Origin: Bacteroidales bacterium
GTDB taxonomy: Bacteria > Bacteroidota > Bacteroidia > Bacteroidales > GCA-2748055
Length of the DNA: 64,000 nt
Assembly: GCA_020636775.1 (NCBI GenBank)
Contig: JACJXF010000008.1
Coordinates: forward strand, 1 to 64,000
Direction of reading: 5' to 3'
Below are positions 44,736 to 54,002 of this stretch, piece after piece. Each line of letters starts with the position of its first letter. Positions within the stretch are counted from its first letter, which is position 1. The position numbers were made by a program, and so were the translations under genes. The notes below the pieces were generated by a model that saw only the letters and a program-made list of their open reading frames with translations, was not told where the DNA came from and searched no databases.

Positions 44736-45617
44736 TTAAAACTTCAGTCCCAGTCCGATCACAGCAGTCCAGACTTCGCAATACTGTTTTCTGGGAGGAA
44801 CTGAGGCTGTTTCGCCTGAAGCACCTGTCAGAATATTTTTTTCAAATTTAAATGAACCCTGATGAAAATCAGCATTCCCTAATATCTGCCATCTGTCGGT
44901 CAGATTATATATAAGTCCTCCTCCCACTGTGTAGAGAACAGCACTTGCAGTTATACTGCTCTTTTTTATCCATCCGGATATGCTGCCATAGCTTATGGAA
45001 TAGGTGACTTCAGGTTCTTTTAATCGTGCAAATCCTATACCTGCATGTCCTTCAAATGTCAGCCTCTCAACAGGATAAACAAATTCAGGACCGAAAATAA
45101 TTGCATTGGTTTTATATTTGACCGTATTGTTTTCTACCGGCAGACTATACAGATAACTTAAGGCTTTCCCGACTATTTCCGCATGGTATTCATTTGAATA
45201 ATTGATTCCTTTTACAAAAAATCCAAATTTCGGAACAATTAAAAAGGCGTAATTCACATTAAAACTTAGGCCATTTCCTGCATATCCTGATTCCTCTTTA
45301 AAGATATCATCACTCGCAAAATCATTTCTGGGAATGGAAAAGCCCATTGAAAAATCAATTCTGTTTCTTTTGGAGCTGATGGGCTTAATTTTATTTGCCG
45401 GCTTTTCATCCGAGATATTGAGGTATAGTATTTCTTTTTTTTGAATCATTGTCTCCATGGGATTCCGGGTATTTTCCAGAATATAATAGCAGTTTAAACT
45501 GTCAAGCTTTGTCACGTGACAATTTATTACACGACCATCCTTTAAATACAGCTTATCCTGCGATTTGGCAATAATGGGTAGAATTGATAAAATAATGATC
45601 AGAATAGTACTTTTCAT
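44736..45617 (-). CDS. Outer-membrane beta-barrel protein with N-terminal small beta domain
   Basis: The 293-residue protein has a signal peptide (ending IIAKSQ), a short beta-domain (DKLYLKDGRVINCHVTKLDS to EILYLNIS, about 20-68) found in many Bacteroidota surface proteins, and then a barrel-like series of amphipathic strands (RIDFSMGFSIPR, GLSFNVNYAFLIVPKFGFFV, LTFEGHAGIGFARL, TAVIGLGLKF). The terminal aromatic strand ending in F supports outer-membrane insertion. Function unknown. Confidence 0.68.
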   Translation of the reverse strand: MKSTILIIILSILPIIAKSQDKLYLKDGRVINCHVTKLDSLNCYYILENTRNPMETMIQKKEILYLNISDEKPANKIKPISSKRNRIDFSMGFSIPRNDFASDDIFKEESGYAGNGLSFNVNYAFLIVPKFGFFVKGINYSNEYHAEIVGKALSYLYSLPVENNTVKYKTNAIIFGPEFVYPVERLTFEGHAGIGFARLKEPEVTYSISYGSISGWIKKSSITASAVLYTVGGGLIYNLTDRWQILGNADFHQGSFKFEKNILTGASGETASVPPRKQYCEVWTAVIGLGLKF

Positions 45618-45784
45618 GATACCGAAATAGAAAATTATGGCAATAATACATTGCTATATCTAAGGTAAAATAAAACAGCAGAAAAAACTATTCCGGTGTG
45701 GAAAAAGATAATTCGAATCGACTTTAAGAGAGGCGGGTATTGAGGAGCATAGATCGGGAGAGAAGAGCAGAAGAAGGGTTCAGG

Positions 45785-45809
45785 CCTGTGGAGTGTTGAG
45801 TTCCACAGG
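45785..45809 (-). terminator. Hairpin after the flavodoxin gene
   Basis: A perfect 8-bp stem CCTGTGGA/TCCACAGG with a 9-base loop starts 25 bases past the flavodoxin stop on the minus strand. The following sequence lacks a run of T, so it is a weak or factor-dependent terminator at best. Confidence 0.45.
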
Positions 45810-45833
45810 ATTATTTACTGCTTTCTTGATCCA

Positions 45834-46361
45834 TCAAAACTCAAAATCAGGTTTAAGTTTGGAAATCCATTTTTCTATTCTTTCTGAAGTCAGATCGTAT
45901 TCATTGTCTTCATCTATGGGTAAACCAAGGAACAATCCATCCTTGTTTAATGCTTCTGAATCAGTAAAAGTGTAGCCTTCTGTCTCAGTATACCCAAATA
46001 TTTCAGCTTTTTTATTTGCGATTTTAGAATGAAGATGCGCTATTCCGTCGGCAAAATGTTCGGGGTATAATACACTGTTTCCAAGTCCGACAATAGCTGC
46101 CTTTTTATTCTCAAAGCTAATTTCATCAATCTTCCTGAAAAAATCCTGCCATTCATCAACAATCATTTGATTGCTCCAATGATCTGCACCTACAGTAGAC
46201 CCAACAAATATGAACTGATCGTATTTCTTTAAATTTTCCTTCACGACTTTATTAGCCGGAATTATATCAACTTTCTCATTCCCAATAATCTCTCCAAGCT
46301 TAATTGTTACGTTGTTAACGTTTCCGCCTTCCGGACTGAAAAATACTGCAGTTTTGTTCAT
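45834..46361 (-). CDS. Flavodoxin
   Basis: The 175-residue protein has the FMN-binding phosphate loop FFSPEGGNVNNVT (about 7-19), the aromatic loop FVGSTVGADHW (about 52-62) and the C-terminal part of long-chain flavodoxins (AAIVGLGNSVLYPEHFADGI). Flavodoxins carry single electrons to radical-SAM enzymes, pyruvate:ferredoxin oxidoreductase and similar partners. It stands alone; no electron-transfer partner is adjacent. Confidence 0.92.
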   Translation of the reverse strand: MNKTAVFFSPEGGNVNNVTIKLGEIIGNEKVDIIPANKVVKENLKKYDQFIFVGSTVGADHWSNQMIVDEWQDFFRKIDEISFENKKAAIVGLGNSVLYPEHFADGIAHLHSKIANKKAEIFGYTETEGYTFTDSEALNKDGLFLGLPIDEDNEYDLTSERIEKWISKLKPDFEF

Positions 46362-46598
46362 AATGTTAGGATTAAACGAATCATTAAAATTGATGAATTA
46401 AATTGATTTGGCCTCTTTTACATGAATTATTGACGTATCGAAATCAAAAATAGGAATTTTTTATTTATTCAAATCATATTTTTAAGACATGCGTTGCGCA
46501 ATACCATGGCAAAACCTCCGCTAATGCAATTCATTAAACACATTTTCCTTAAGTACAGTCAGAATCTTCGGCTTATTCTTCCTCCTCTGTCCGGACCG

Positions 46599-46630
46599 GG
46601 ATTAAGCAGATTTATGGATTAACAGGATTA
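46599..46630 (+). repeat. Left arm of inverted repeat flanking the GxxExxY gene
   Basis: The sequence begins GGATTAAGCAGATTT, then AT, GGATT and AACAGGATTA; it is itself built of two related halves (GGATTAAGCAGATT and GGATTAACAGGATT). Its reverse complement recurs at 47154-47184 with 15 exact bases followed by GGATT and AACAG blocks, two substitutions and two single-base gaps. The arm overlaps the last six codons and the stop of the GxxExxY gene. Confidence 0.8.
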
Positions 46631-47010
46631 TACTTTGAATTTATGAGGCGCTTGAACTCCAGGCTTTTACTTCCGAAATTAATTAATAATCCAATTTCCA
46701 GATTATATGCTTCAAGGTAGTTTATTGCCTGTGCAAAATGAACATCTTCAAGTTTTATAACTGCTTTTATTTCAAGGGAAATGATATCCTTTATCAGAAA
46801 ATCAACCCTACGGGTACCAATACGAACTCCCCTGTAGAATATAGGCATAACAAATTCACGTTTATATTCCAGGTCGAAAAGAGGTAATTCAATTTCCAAA
46901 GCTCTTTGGTAAATTACTTCCTGGAAACCATTTCCAAGAATTTTATGAACCTCCATTGATGCTCCTATAATTCTTCCCGTAATATCCTTGTATTTATAAT
47001 CCTCATGCAT
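46612..47010 (-). CDS. GxxExxY protein (PD-(D/E)XK nuclease-like)
   Basis: The 132-residue protein has the namesake motif GFQEVIY (G28, E31, Y34) and a nuclease-like core with D70 in TRRVDFLI and E80-x-K82 in SLEIKAVIKL, followed by HFAQAINYLEAYNLEIGLLINFG. This family is assigned to the PD-(D/E)XK superfamily; its function is not established. The C-terminal residues YNPVNP and the stop are encoded by the left inverted-repeat arm. No partner gene accompanies it; flanking regions are gene-free and the neighbours flavodoxin and lysS are ordinary. Confidence 0.85.
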   Translation of the reverse strand: MHEDYKYKDITGRIIGASMEVHKILGNGFQEVIYQRALEIELPLFDLEYKREFVMPIFYRGVRIGTRRVDFLIKDIISLEIKAVIKLEDVHFAQAINYLEAYNLEIGLLINFGSKSLEFKRLINSKYNPVNP

Positions 47011-47153
47011 ATTATTAATTCAACTTAATAATACATAATTTCAATAATCAAAAGTTAAAGAAATTGAAGTGGAAATATTAATTCCTTACTATTAAATATT
47101 AATGTATTGACAAGTCAGATTATAGTATAAGAGAATCGTTTTTTCTGAAAAAA

Positions 47154-47184
47154 AATCTGTTCAATCCTCAAATCTGCTTAATCC
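47154..47184 (-). repeat. Right arm of inverted repeat flanking the GxxExxY gene
   Basis: On the minus strand it starts GGATTAAGCAGATTT, then GA, GGATTGAACAGATT, matching the left arm. The distance between arms is about 525 bases and encloses only the GxxExxY gene and its upstream region. No target-site duplication is evident outside the arms. Confidence 0.8.
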
Positions 47185-47204
47185 TGTCAAAGACAATTAG
47201 GTAC

Positions 47205-47233
47205 AAAAAAGCCCCAATCATCCGATTGAGGCT
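47205..47233 (-). terminator. Rho-independent terminator of lysS
   Basis: On the minus strand AGCCTCAATC pairs with GATTGGGGCT over 10 bp (one G-U) around a 4-base loop and runs directly into six T. It lies 53 bases past the lysS stop. Confidence 0.9.
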
Positions 47234-47285
47234 CATAATAATCATTGAAATAATTAGCACATTAGCACATCAGCACATCAGCACA

Positions 47286-49019
47286 TTATCCAATCCACTT
47301 AATCACATCCTCCATCAGCACCGTCGGGATCTCCAGCTTATTCTTCTTCCTGTACCCCATCATCTCCTGGTGCAGTTTCCCGGGCTTTTCAACCTCCTTC
47401 AGCTTGGCAACCGTTGTATAACCCAATGCCTTCAAAGGTTCCACCCACTCCACAGGAATTCCTAATGCCGTATATTCCCCGCTCTCACTCTCACTAACAC
47501 TCTCTCTCTTCTTCTCGGGTTTCATCTGCGGGAAGAACAGCACATCCTGTATACTCGTTGAATTTGTCATCAGCATGGTGAGCCTGTCCATTCCAATACC
47601 CATGCCGGAGGTAGGAGGCATACCATATTCCAGTGCCCGCACAAAATCCATATCGATAAACATGGCCTCTTCATCTCCCTTTTTCGAAAGTTCCAGCTGT
47701 GCCTTGAAGCGTTCCAGCTGATCAATGGGGTCGTTCAGCTCGGTATAGGCGTTGCATAATTCCTTGCCATTTACCATAAGCTCGAAGCGTTCCGTTAACT
47801 CAGGATTTTCGCGGTGTTTCTTACAGAGGGGCGACATTTCCACAGGATAATCCTTGATGAAAGTAGGCTGTATGTAATGTGGTTCGCACTTTTCGCCAAA
47901 AATCTCATCAATCAGCTTGCCCTTGCCCATGGTTTCGTCTACCTCGAGGTGCAGGTCCTTGCAGACTTTCCTGAGCTGACTTTCATCCATACCGCTGATA
48001 TCGATACCGGTAAATTCCCTGATGGAGTCAATCATGGTAATGCGCTTAAAGGGCCTTTTGAAGTCAATCTCCTTGTCGCCTAGTTTTACCTTTGTGGTTC
48101 CGTGAAGGTCGAGCGCCACCTTCTCTATCATCTCCTCGGTAAAATCCATCATCCAGTTATAGTCCTTGTAGGCTACGTAGATTTCCATTACCGTAAACTC
48201 AGGGTTATGCGTGCGGTCCATTCCCTCGTTACGGAAATCCTTGGAAAATTCATAAACTCCCTCGAATCCCCCTACAATAAGTCTTTTAAGATATAATTCA
48301 TTGGCAATTCTCAGGTAAAGCGGGATATCCAAAGCATTATGATGGGTAATAAAGGGCCTTGCCGTTGCTCCACCCGGGATGGACTGCAGAATGGGTGTTT
48401 CCACCTCCAGATAACCTTTGCTGTTGAACAGCTCACGGAATGATTTATAGATCTGGGTTCGCTTGCGAAAAACCTCACGTACCTCCGGATTAACCACCAG
48501 GTCAACATATCGCTGACGGTAGCGGAATTCGGCATCCGTAACGGCATCAAAAACATGCCCGTCTTTTTCCTTGACAATGGGGAGAGGACGAAGGGATTTG
48601 CTCAGCAGCTTGAGCTCAGTTACATGTACCGAAAGTTCGCCAACCTGAGTTATAAAAGCGCGTCCTTTTATACCAATGAAATCGCCAATATCCAGATGCT
48701 TTTTAAATAAATCGTTGTAGAGGGATTTATCCTCGCCCGGACAAATTTCATCGCGGTTTACATAAATCTGTATGCGGCCTGCATCATCCTGAATTTCAGC
48801 AAAAGATGCTTTTCCCATAATCCTGCGGCTCATCAGCCGGCCTGCCAGACTAACATCCTGAAAATTATTTTCTTCGGGCTTGTATAATTTTTTTATTTGT
48901 TCGGATTTGTGGCTAACAGGATATGCTTCCTGGGGATAGGGGTTAATACCCATTTTCCGGATTTCTTCCAGCGATTGTCTGCGGATTAGTTCCTGCTCAC
49001 TTAATTGCGATTGGCTCAT
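47286..49019 (-). CDS. lysS: Lysyl-tRNA synthetase (class II)
   Basis: LysS charges tRNA-Lys. The protein has the OB-fold anticodon-binding domain (about 55-165: SLAGRLMSRRIMGKASFAEI), class II motif 2 (FSKDFRNEGMDRTHNPEFT) and motif 3 (GMPPTSGMGIGMDRLTML). At 577 residues it is about 70 longer than E. coli LysS: after the catalytic domain there is a C-terminal extension (EYTALGIPVEWVEPLKALGY to the end, EDVIKWIG) that resembles a small helix-hairpin-helix unit and is usual in Bacteroidota. The start agrees with a -7 box 17 bases upstream. Confidence 0.97.
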   Translation of the reverse strand: MSQSQLSEQELIRRQSLEEIRKMGINPYPQEAYPVSHKSEQIKKLYKPEENNFQDVSLAGRLMSRRIMGKASFAEIQDDAGRIQIYVNRDEICPGEDKSLYNDLFKKHLDIGDFIGIKGRAFITQVGELSVHVTELKLLSKSLRPLPIVKEKDGHVFDAVTDAEFRYRQRYVDLVVNPEVREVFRKRTQIYKSFRELFNSKGYLEVETPILQSIPGGATARPFITHHNALDIPLYLRIANELYLKRLIVGGFEGVYEFSKDFRNEGMDRTHNPEFTVMEIYVAYKDYNWMMDFTEEMIEKVALDLHGTTKVKLGDKEIDFKRPFKRITMIDSIREFTGIDISGMDESQLRKVCKDLHLEVDETMGKGKLIDEIFGEKCEPHYIQPTFIKDYPVEMSPLCKKHRENPELTERFELMVNGKELCNAYTELNDPIDQLERFKAQLELSKKGDEEAMFIDMDFVRALEYGMPPTSGMGIGMDRLTMLMTNSTSIQDVLFFPQMKPEKKRESVSESESGEYTALGIPVEWVEPLKALGYTTVAKLKEVEKPGKLHQEMMGYRKKNKLEIPTVLMEDVIKWIG

Positions 49020-49035
49020 GCTTAAATAATTTTCG

Positions 49036-49043
49036 CAAATATA
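49036..49043 (-). promoter_or_regulatory. -7 box (TATATTTG) of lysS
   Basis: An exact TAnnTTTG match on the minus strand, 17 bases from the lysS ATG, predicts a leader of only about 10 bases. The -33 region is degenerate. Confidence 0.55.
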
Positions 49044-49238
49044 ATCGTTTTATAGGGAAATTAAGTAGGTTCGGTGCTGCCATTGCTGAGAGTTTTGCAG
49101 AAGCACAAAAAAAACCTTCGCCGACAGCCGATATTTGAAACTTCAGCACATTAATAGAAAAAGCTTATGAGTATGAGCCGTTTAAGGTTTATTACTGCTT
49201 AAGCCTGAAAAAGCTCTCGGTTTTTGCTGGGATATTCT

Positions 49239-49246
49239 TACTTTTG
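49239..49246 (+). promoter_or_regulatory. -7 box (TACTTTTG) of recJ
   Basis: An exact TAnnTTTG match about 43 bases upstream of the recJ ATG. No clear -33 element is placed at 19-21 bases. Confidence 0.45.
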
Positions 49247-49288
49247 TAATCTTATTTCAACCTTCCCCGGAATTCCGAAAACAAAACT

Positions 49289-51007
49289 ATGATGGTTAAG
49301 AACTGGGTTATAAAACAACAGGGTGATGAATCTGTCTTGCAGCATCTGCAGGAGAGCCTTGGCGTGGACCGGCCCATTGCAAGCCTTCTCCAGCAAAGGG
49401 GAATAAGTACCTTCGAGGAAGCGCGTTTATTTTTCAGGCCCGAACTCAGCCAGCTTCACGACCCTTACCTGATGAAAGATATGGACAAGGCTGTTGAGCG
49501 TATCCAAAGAGCCATCTCATCGGGTGAAAAAGTTATGATCTACGGGGATTACGACGTTGACGGCACCACTGCTGTTGCCCTGGTTTACAGTTATTTTAAA
49601 ACCTGGTTCAAGGATTCGGTTTATTACATCCCTGACCGTTATGATGAAGGCTACGGTATCTCCCTCAAAAGCATTGATTATGCTGCTGCCAATTCCGTTC
49701 GACTTGTAATTGCTCTCGATTGTGGAATTAAGGCCGTTGAAAAAATTGCATATGCGAATTCAAAGGGAGTGGATTTTATTATATGCGATCACCACACTCC
49801 GGGTTCGTCTATCCCGGATGCCATAGCTGTTCTGGATCCAAAAAGAGAAGATTGTTCCTATCCATTTAATGAACTTTCAGGCTGTGGCGTGGGTTTTAAA
49901 CTTATTCAGGCCTATCAGGCATCACGTTCTCTGCCCTTCGACGATTTAATAAAATATCTCGACCTTGTGGCTGTCAGCATTGCATCCGACATTGTCCCCA
50001 TAAAAGGTGAAAACAGGGTGCTAGCATTCTATGGCTTAAAACAGCTGAACGAAAGCCCTTCCACCGGACTTCAGACTCTCATCAAACTCTCAGGCATTCA
50101 AAATAAAACAATCAGCATTGAAGACATAGTTTTCAAAATTGGCCCGAGAATCAATGCGGCCGGCAGAATGGAGTCGGGTCGTAAATCGGTTGATCTCCTG
50201 ATATCCGATGATACAGGTCTTGCCCAGGCAATGGGTTCCAGGATCAATGATTTTAATTCCGACCGAAGGAGTGTCGATTCATCCATAACCCAGGAAGCTC
50301 TTACCATGATTCAGATGGACGACAGCATGAAAAACCGGAAGTCGACCGTCCTTTTCAATCCCAAATGGCATAAGGGAGTAATCGGAATTGTGGCATCAAG
50401 ACTTATGGACAGCTATTACCGCCCGACAGTCATACTTACACAGTCAAATGGTTTTGCCACCGGCTCTGCACGTTCGGTTAATGGTTTCGACCTTTACCAG
50501 GCGATTGAGGAATGCAGCGACCTGCTGGAGAATTTCGGGGGACACAAATATGCTGCAGGGCTAACCATGAAAGTAAACAATGTCAGTGCCTTCCAGGAGA
50601 AATTTGAAAACACTGTAAAAAAACTTATCAAGCCCGAGCAATTGATTCCGGTGGTAGAAATTGATACTGAGCTGCATCTTTCGGATATCAACGATAAATT
50701 CTTCAGGATACTGAAACAGTTTCAACCTTTCGGACCTGAGAACATGGCTCCGGTTTTTCTTACAGAAAATGTTTCTGACAATGGCAGCGGCAAACCCGTT
50801 GGAATGCATGCTGAGCACCTGAAGCTATCTCTGGTTCATGAAGATGATCCTTACCGGGTTTTTCCGGCCATTGGCTTCCAGCTGGGTAAACTCTACCCGA
50901 AAATTTCAGTAGGGCAGGGCTTCGATATCTGCTACTCTCTGGATGAAAATGTTTTCAGGGGAGAAACCACTCTGCAGATAAATATTAAGGATATCAAAGT
51001 CGACTGA
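49289..51007 (+). CDS. recJ: Single-stranded-DNA-specific exonuclease RecJ
   Basis: RecJ degrades single-stranded DNA 5' to 3' in recombination and mismatch repair. The 572-residue protein shows DHH-family motifs IYGDYDVDGTTAVAL (about 83-97), ALDCGIK, and ICDHHTPG (about 164-171), the DHHA1 motif ENFGGHKYAAGLT, and an OB-fold end (FRGETTLQINIKDIKVD). Either of two adjacent ATG codons may start it. It converges on the helix-hairpin-helix gene with only one base between stops. Confidence 0.96.
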   Translation: MMVKNWVIKQQGDESVLQHLQESLGVDRPIASLLQQRGISTFEEARLFFRPELSQLHDPYLMKDMDKAVERIQRAISSGEKVMIYGDYDVDGTTAVALVYSYFKTWFKDSVYYIPDRYDEGYGISLKSIDYAAANSVRLVIALDCGIKAVEKIAYANSKGVDFIICDHHTPGSSIPDAIAVLDPKREDCSYPFNELSGCGVGFKLIQAYQASRSLPFDDLIKYLDLVAVSIASDIVPIKGENRVLAFYGLKQLNESPSTGLQTLIKLSGIQNKTISIEDIVFKIGPRINAAGRMESGRKSVDLLISDDTGLAQAMGSRINDFNSDRRSVDSSITQEALTMIQMDDSMKNRKSTVLFNPKWHKGVIGIVASRLMDSYYRPTVILTQSNGFATGSARSVNGFDLYQAIEECSDLLENFGGHKYAAGLTMKVNNVSAFQEKFENTVKKLIKPEQLIPVVEIDTELHLSDINDKFFRILKQFQPFGPENMAPVFLTENVSDNGSGKPVGMHAEHLKLSLVHEDDPYRVFPAIGFQLGKLYPKISVGQGFDICYSLDENVFRGETTLQINIKDIKVD

Positions 51008-51008
51008 T

Positions 51009-53075
51009 TCACATCCTTATTTTAATTTGAAAAGTAAGGAAGGAGTCAGAATCTCCAATCAGGTAATCGCCTCCTGTTCCCCTTTCTTTCTTCGTCCCGA
51101 ACTGACTTAAGGCGTATCTTGCACTTACCTCCACACCCCTTATTATCTCAGCTTTTCCAAGGATAACAAAACGGGTTCCTTTTGAACTAAATGCAGGAAC
51201 TGAAAAACTATACAGCACATCATTTTCATATGCATAAATGCGGTTTTCCCAGCGGGGAATATCATAAATGGCATACCGGATCCATAAACTGTACCTACCG
51301 GATATATCCCGGCAGCCAATATCATGACCCGAATAATATCCCCGGCTTACAGCTTCCTTTGCTTCCTTATAGCTGCTGATTTCCAGTCTCGACTTAATTT
51401 CAATTTTCTCATAGGGTTTAAAGACCAGACTCAGGCGGAAATTTCCTTTTTCCGTTGTATCCATCAGGTCAATTCCGGTCCTGCACTTATCGGAACGGTT
51501 TTGGCTTTGTTCAAATTTAAACCGCAAATTGCAGGTAAAGTCCCTGGAAGGATAAATTTCGAAATTCATGAAATAGTCTGTTCCTGAATAAGGATTTGTG
51601 CTGTTGTATCGTAAAAATGGAAAACTGTAGGTGTCTGCATACAATTCTGCTTTTAAATATTTCCAGGGATACATTTCCAGTCCCAGGTAAAACCCTTCTT
51701 CATTTTTTGTGCCCTGACTTTCCCCGAATCCTGATGCCATAATTGCCAGATAGTCGGGCTGGTAGTATCGGTAGGTCAGTGATAGTCGAAACAGCGGACT
51801 TAATTCCGCAAGGGCAGAGGCAAATAATGCCAGTCTCCCTTTACAGTCGGCTGCAGCTTCACCAAATACAGCAATCTTTCCCATGCTGGCCCGAAAATCA
51901 CTGCCAAAATTCTGAATTACCTCTCCTGCAGGAAAATATTCCTGTGTATATGCTGTGCTGTTTCTTACCCAGCTTGCGTCGTACTTGCTGTTCAGATAGG
52001 ATATTCCAAAGCTGGCAACCTGGGTTTTATATTCTGCATGGGCACCCAGAACGTTTAAAAGCAAAGCATCCTTTTTATTCAATTCTGCGGTGCTCCGGTG
52101 CAATCCCGATTCATCAGGAGCACTGAACCATTTGTCTGAAGCGCTGTCAGCTGAATTATGAATATTTGCGTCAATTTGATGCCGGCTGGCGATCAGGCTG
52201 AGTTCCATTTTGTTTTTTTCAAAAGAAATGGCAGCTCCCCGGAAAAAATTATTTTCATCCCCTGAGCTGTTCTTTTTGATTCTGTTGGTTTCAGGGGATA
52301 TTAACACTGGAAGGCCCTTTCTTTTCCCGAATCCCCCCAGTATCAATCCCTGTCCCCAGCATGCCTTATAATCCCCGACTATAATCTTTTTGATCGCTTT
52401 GCTGCCGTTATATTCAAGAGCTGCAGACATAAAATCGGGACAAAAAAACTTTCCGCCTGATTGAAAAGATTCGCCTGCATCCTGATCACTGACAAGACTA
52501 AAACTGAAATCGGACAGAGAGGCTTCGTAGCGTGTACGCAATGTCCTGTTGGAGCCGGCAAACAAAGTCCGGCCAGTGGAATCGGCTATGAAACCTGCTT
52601 TCTTTTCAACGTCCGATCCAAGTCGGCCAATGAAAAGCTGACGCAGTTGATTTTTATTTTTTTGGGGATTAGAATTTTCTGACACCTGGTTTATACAAAC
52701 AAAGGGAATGAGCTTTTCAATAAGGTTTCTGTCGAAGCCCGTAATAAGCTGAAGCTCATAAATTGAAAGCAGGAGACCTTCCTCCCTTCTGTATTGAAGA
52801 AATGAATATATTTGGAATTCAGTAAGCATGTGCAGTTGCCTCAGATCGTCAGCCTCAGCAGTATTCAGATTGAGGGGTTTTTCGAGGAATAGAAAGAGTT
52901 CATCGGCTAGATATTCCGGATTTGCCTCCTCCTCATTGTTCGAAAAGCTTTCTTCGAGCAGTTCGGAAATGGTTTCCGAACCCGGCTTCGGGATAATTTG
53001 TGCGAAACCTGATCCCCCGAAAAAGAGAAAAACAAGAAATATTTTCAGACCCGGCTTAAATCCGTAGCACTTCAT
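51009..53075 (-). CDS. Predicted outer-membrane barrel with ComEA-like helix-hairpin-helix region
   Basis: The 688-residue protein has a signal peptide (ending GGSGFAQ), a helix-hairpin-helix pair (about 68-135: NLNTAEADDLRQLHMLTEFQ and YELQLITGFDRNLIEKLIPF, as in the DNA receptor ComEA), and then some 530 residues of beta-strand-type sequence rich in Tyr, Phe and Ser, ending FLTFQIKIRM like an outer-membrane barrel. Similar proteins exist in Bacteroidota, to my recollection without known function. Helix-hairpin-helix units usually bind DNA backbone, so a role in DNA uptake is conceivable but unproven. It lies downstream of another barrel gene and purE on the minus strand. Confidence 0.7.
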   Translation of the reverse strand: MKCYGFKPGLKIFLVFLFFGGSGFAQIIPKPGSETISELLEESFSNNEEEANPEYLADELFLFLEKPLNLNTAEADDLRQLHMLTEFQIYSFLQYRREEGLLLSIYELQLITGFDRNLIEKLIPFVCINQVSENSNPQKNKNQLRQLFIGRLGSDVEKKAGFIADSTGRTLFAGSNRTLRTRYEASLSDFSFSLVSDQDAGESFQSGGKFFCPDFMSAALEYNGSKAIKKIIVGDYKACWGQGLILGGFGKRKGLPVLISPETNRIKKNSSGDENNFFRGAAISFEKNKMELSLIASRHQIDANIHNSADSASDKWFSAPDESGLHRSTAELNKKDALLLNVLGAHAEYKTQVASFGISYLNSKYDASWVRNSTAYTQEYFPAGEVIQNFGSDFRASMGKIAVFGEAAADCKGRLALFASALAELSPLFRLSLTYRYYQPDYLAIMASGFGESQGTKNEEGFYLGLEMYPWKYLKAELYADTYSFPFLRYNSTNPYSGTDYFMNFEIYPSRDFTCNLRFKFEQSQNRSDKCRTGIDLMDTTEKGNFRLSLVFKPYEKIEIKSRLEISSYKEAKEAVSRGYYSGHDIGCRDISGRYSLWIRYAIYDIPRWENRIYAYENDVLYSFSVPAFSSKGTRFVILGKAEIIRGVEVSARYALSQFGTKKERGTGGDYLIGDSDSFLTFQIKIRM

Positions 53076-53153
53076 AGAGATTTTCTGATTTCAGAGATAA
53101 ACTGTAATCTGTTTATGTGCTGAAAACTCAAATCTATGTATGAAGGGCAGGAA

Positions 53154-54002
53154 TTATTTCAGTTCAATCTGCATGGAAAAGTGGGGCGTGAATCCCAGGG
53201 TCTGGTGATGACTGAAGGCCACATCTCCGCTGATCCGGCTTATTTTAAAGCCCAGTCCAAAAGTATTCTGGAAGGGGGCGGTTATGATTCCGGTACGTAA
53301 ATTCAGTCCTTTGATGACCTCGTATTCAATACCGGATTTAAAACGCATTTCATAATTGATGCTTTTCTCCGTTTCCACTCCCATCCAGAATTTTTCTATG
53401 GGCGAATAGCTGAGTCCGGCTCTCAGGCAAGTCGTTAAAGTGTCGAGGTTCACGGGGGAAAGCTGTGCCCGCGTCGGATTAAATACATGCACGCCAATAC
53501 GCATATTAGACAGAGGTTTATACTGAATTCCTCCTTCCACGGTTAGGGCATGCCGGCTCTGATAGTCGCCGGAAATATATTCGTAATGATAATTTAGCTG
53601 AATTCCGGCTGATATCTTATCACCAAAGTTTCTGCCATATGCAATTCCTATTTTACTCTCATTGTAGGCAGAGTAGCCGAAATAAGTATAGGATAAACCG
53701 AAGGTTGCTGCTTTTACAGGTAAGGTCAGTGCAATTGCATGCAGAGAATATTCTTCAATAACATACCTGTTTTCGTGATGAAAGCCCAGAGCGAATTTAT
53801 GATAGTCGCCCAGTCCGGCCTGATTATGAGAAACCGACCAGATGTCGGATTCCATTACATAGGTATTGGCCAGGGCTGCCGGGCGGCTTCCGAGAGGGTA
53901 GTTTTCCTGAGCATAAACGGAAACTGAAAAAAAACACAACAGGAAAACCGGGAGAAGCAAATTGCAACCGGGTTTCCTGCAGTATTTTAATTTTTGTTTC
54001 AA
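53154..54002 (-). CDS. PorV/PorQ-like outer-membrane barrel protein
   Basis: A signal peptide (about 1-31, ending VSVYAQ) is followed by PLGSRPAALANTYVMESDIWSVSHNQAGLG, the N-terminal pattern of PorV/PorQ/FadL-like barrels, then amphipathic strands to a terminal FSMQIELK. At 282 residues it is shorter than PorV. It has no ATG before the signal peptide; translation appears to start at TTG (54002-54000), overlapping the purE stop by four bases, which suggests translational coupling. Transport or T9SS-associated function cannot be decided. Confidence 0.68.
   Translation of the reverse strand: MKQKLKYCRKPGCNLLLPVFLLCFFSVSVYAQENYPLGSRPAALANTYVMESDIWSVSHNQAGLGDYHKFALGFHHENRYVIEEYSLHAIALTLPVKAATFGLSYTYFGYSAYNESKIGIAYGRNFGDKISAGIQLNYHYEYISGDYQSRHALTVEGGIQYKPLSNMRIGVHVFNPTRAQLSPVNLDTLTTCLRAGLSYSPIEKFWMGVETEKSINYEMRFKSGIEYEVIKGLNLRTGIITAPFQNTFGLGFKISRISGDVAFSHHQTLGFTPHFSMQIELK

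Noticed and set aside
46612..47010. Toxin-antitoxin or defence system around the GxxExxY gene
   Set aside because: There is no partner gene within the repeat arms and the neighbours are ordinary metabolic genes.
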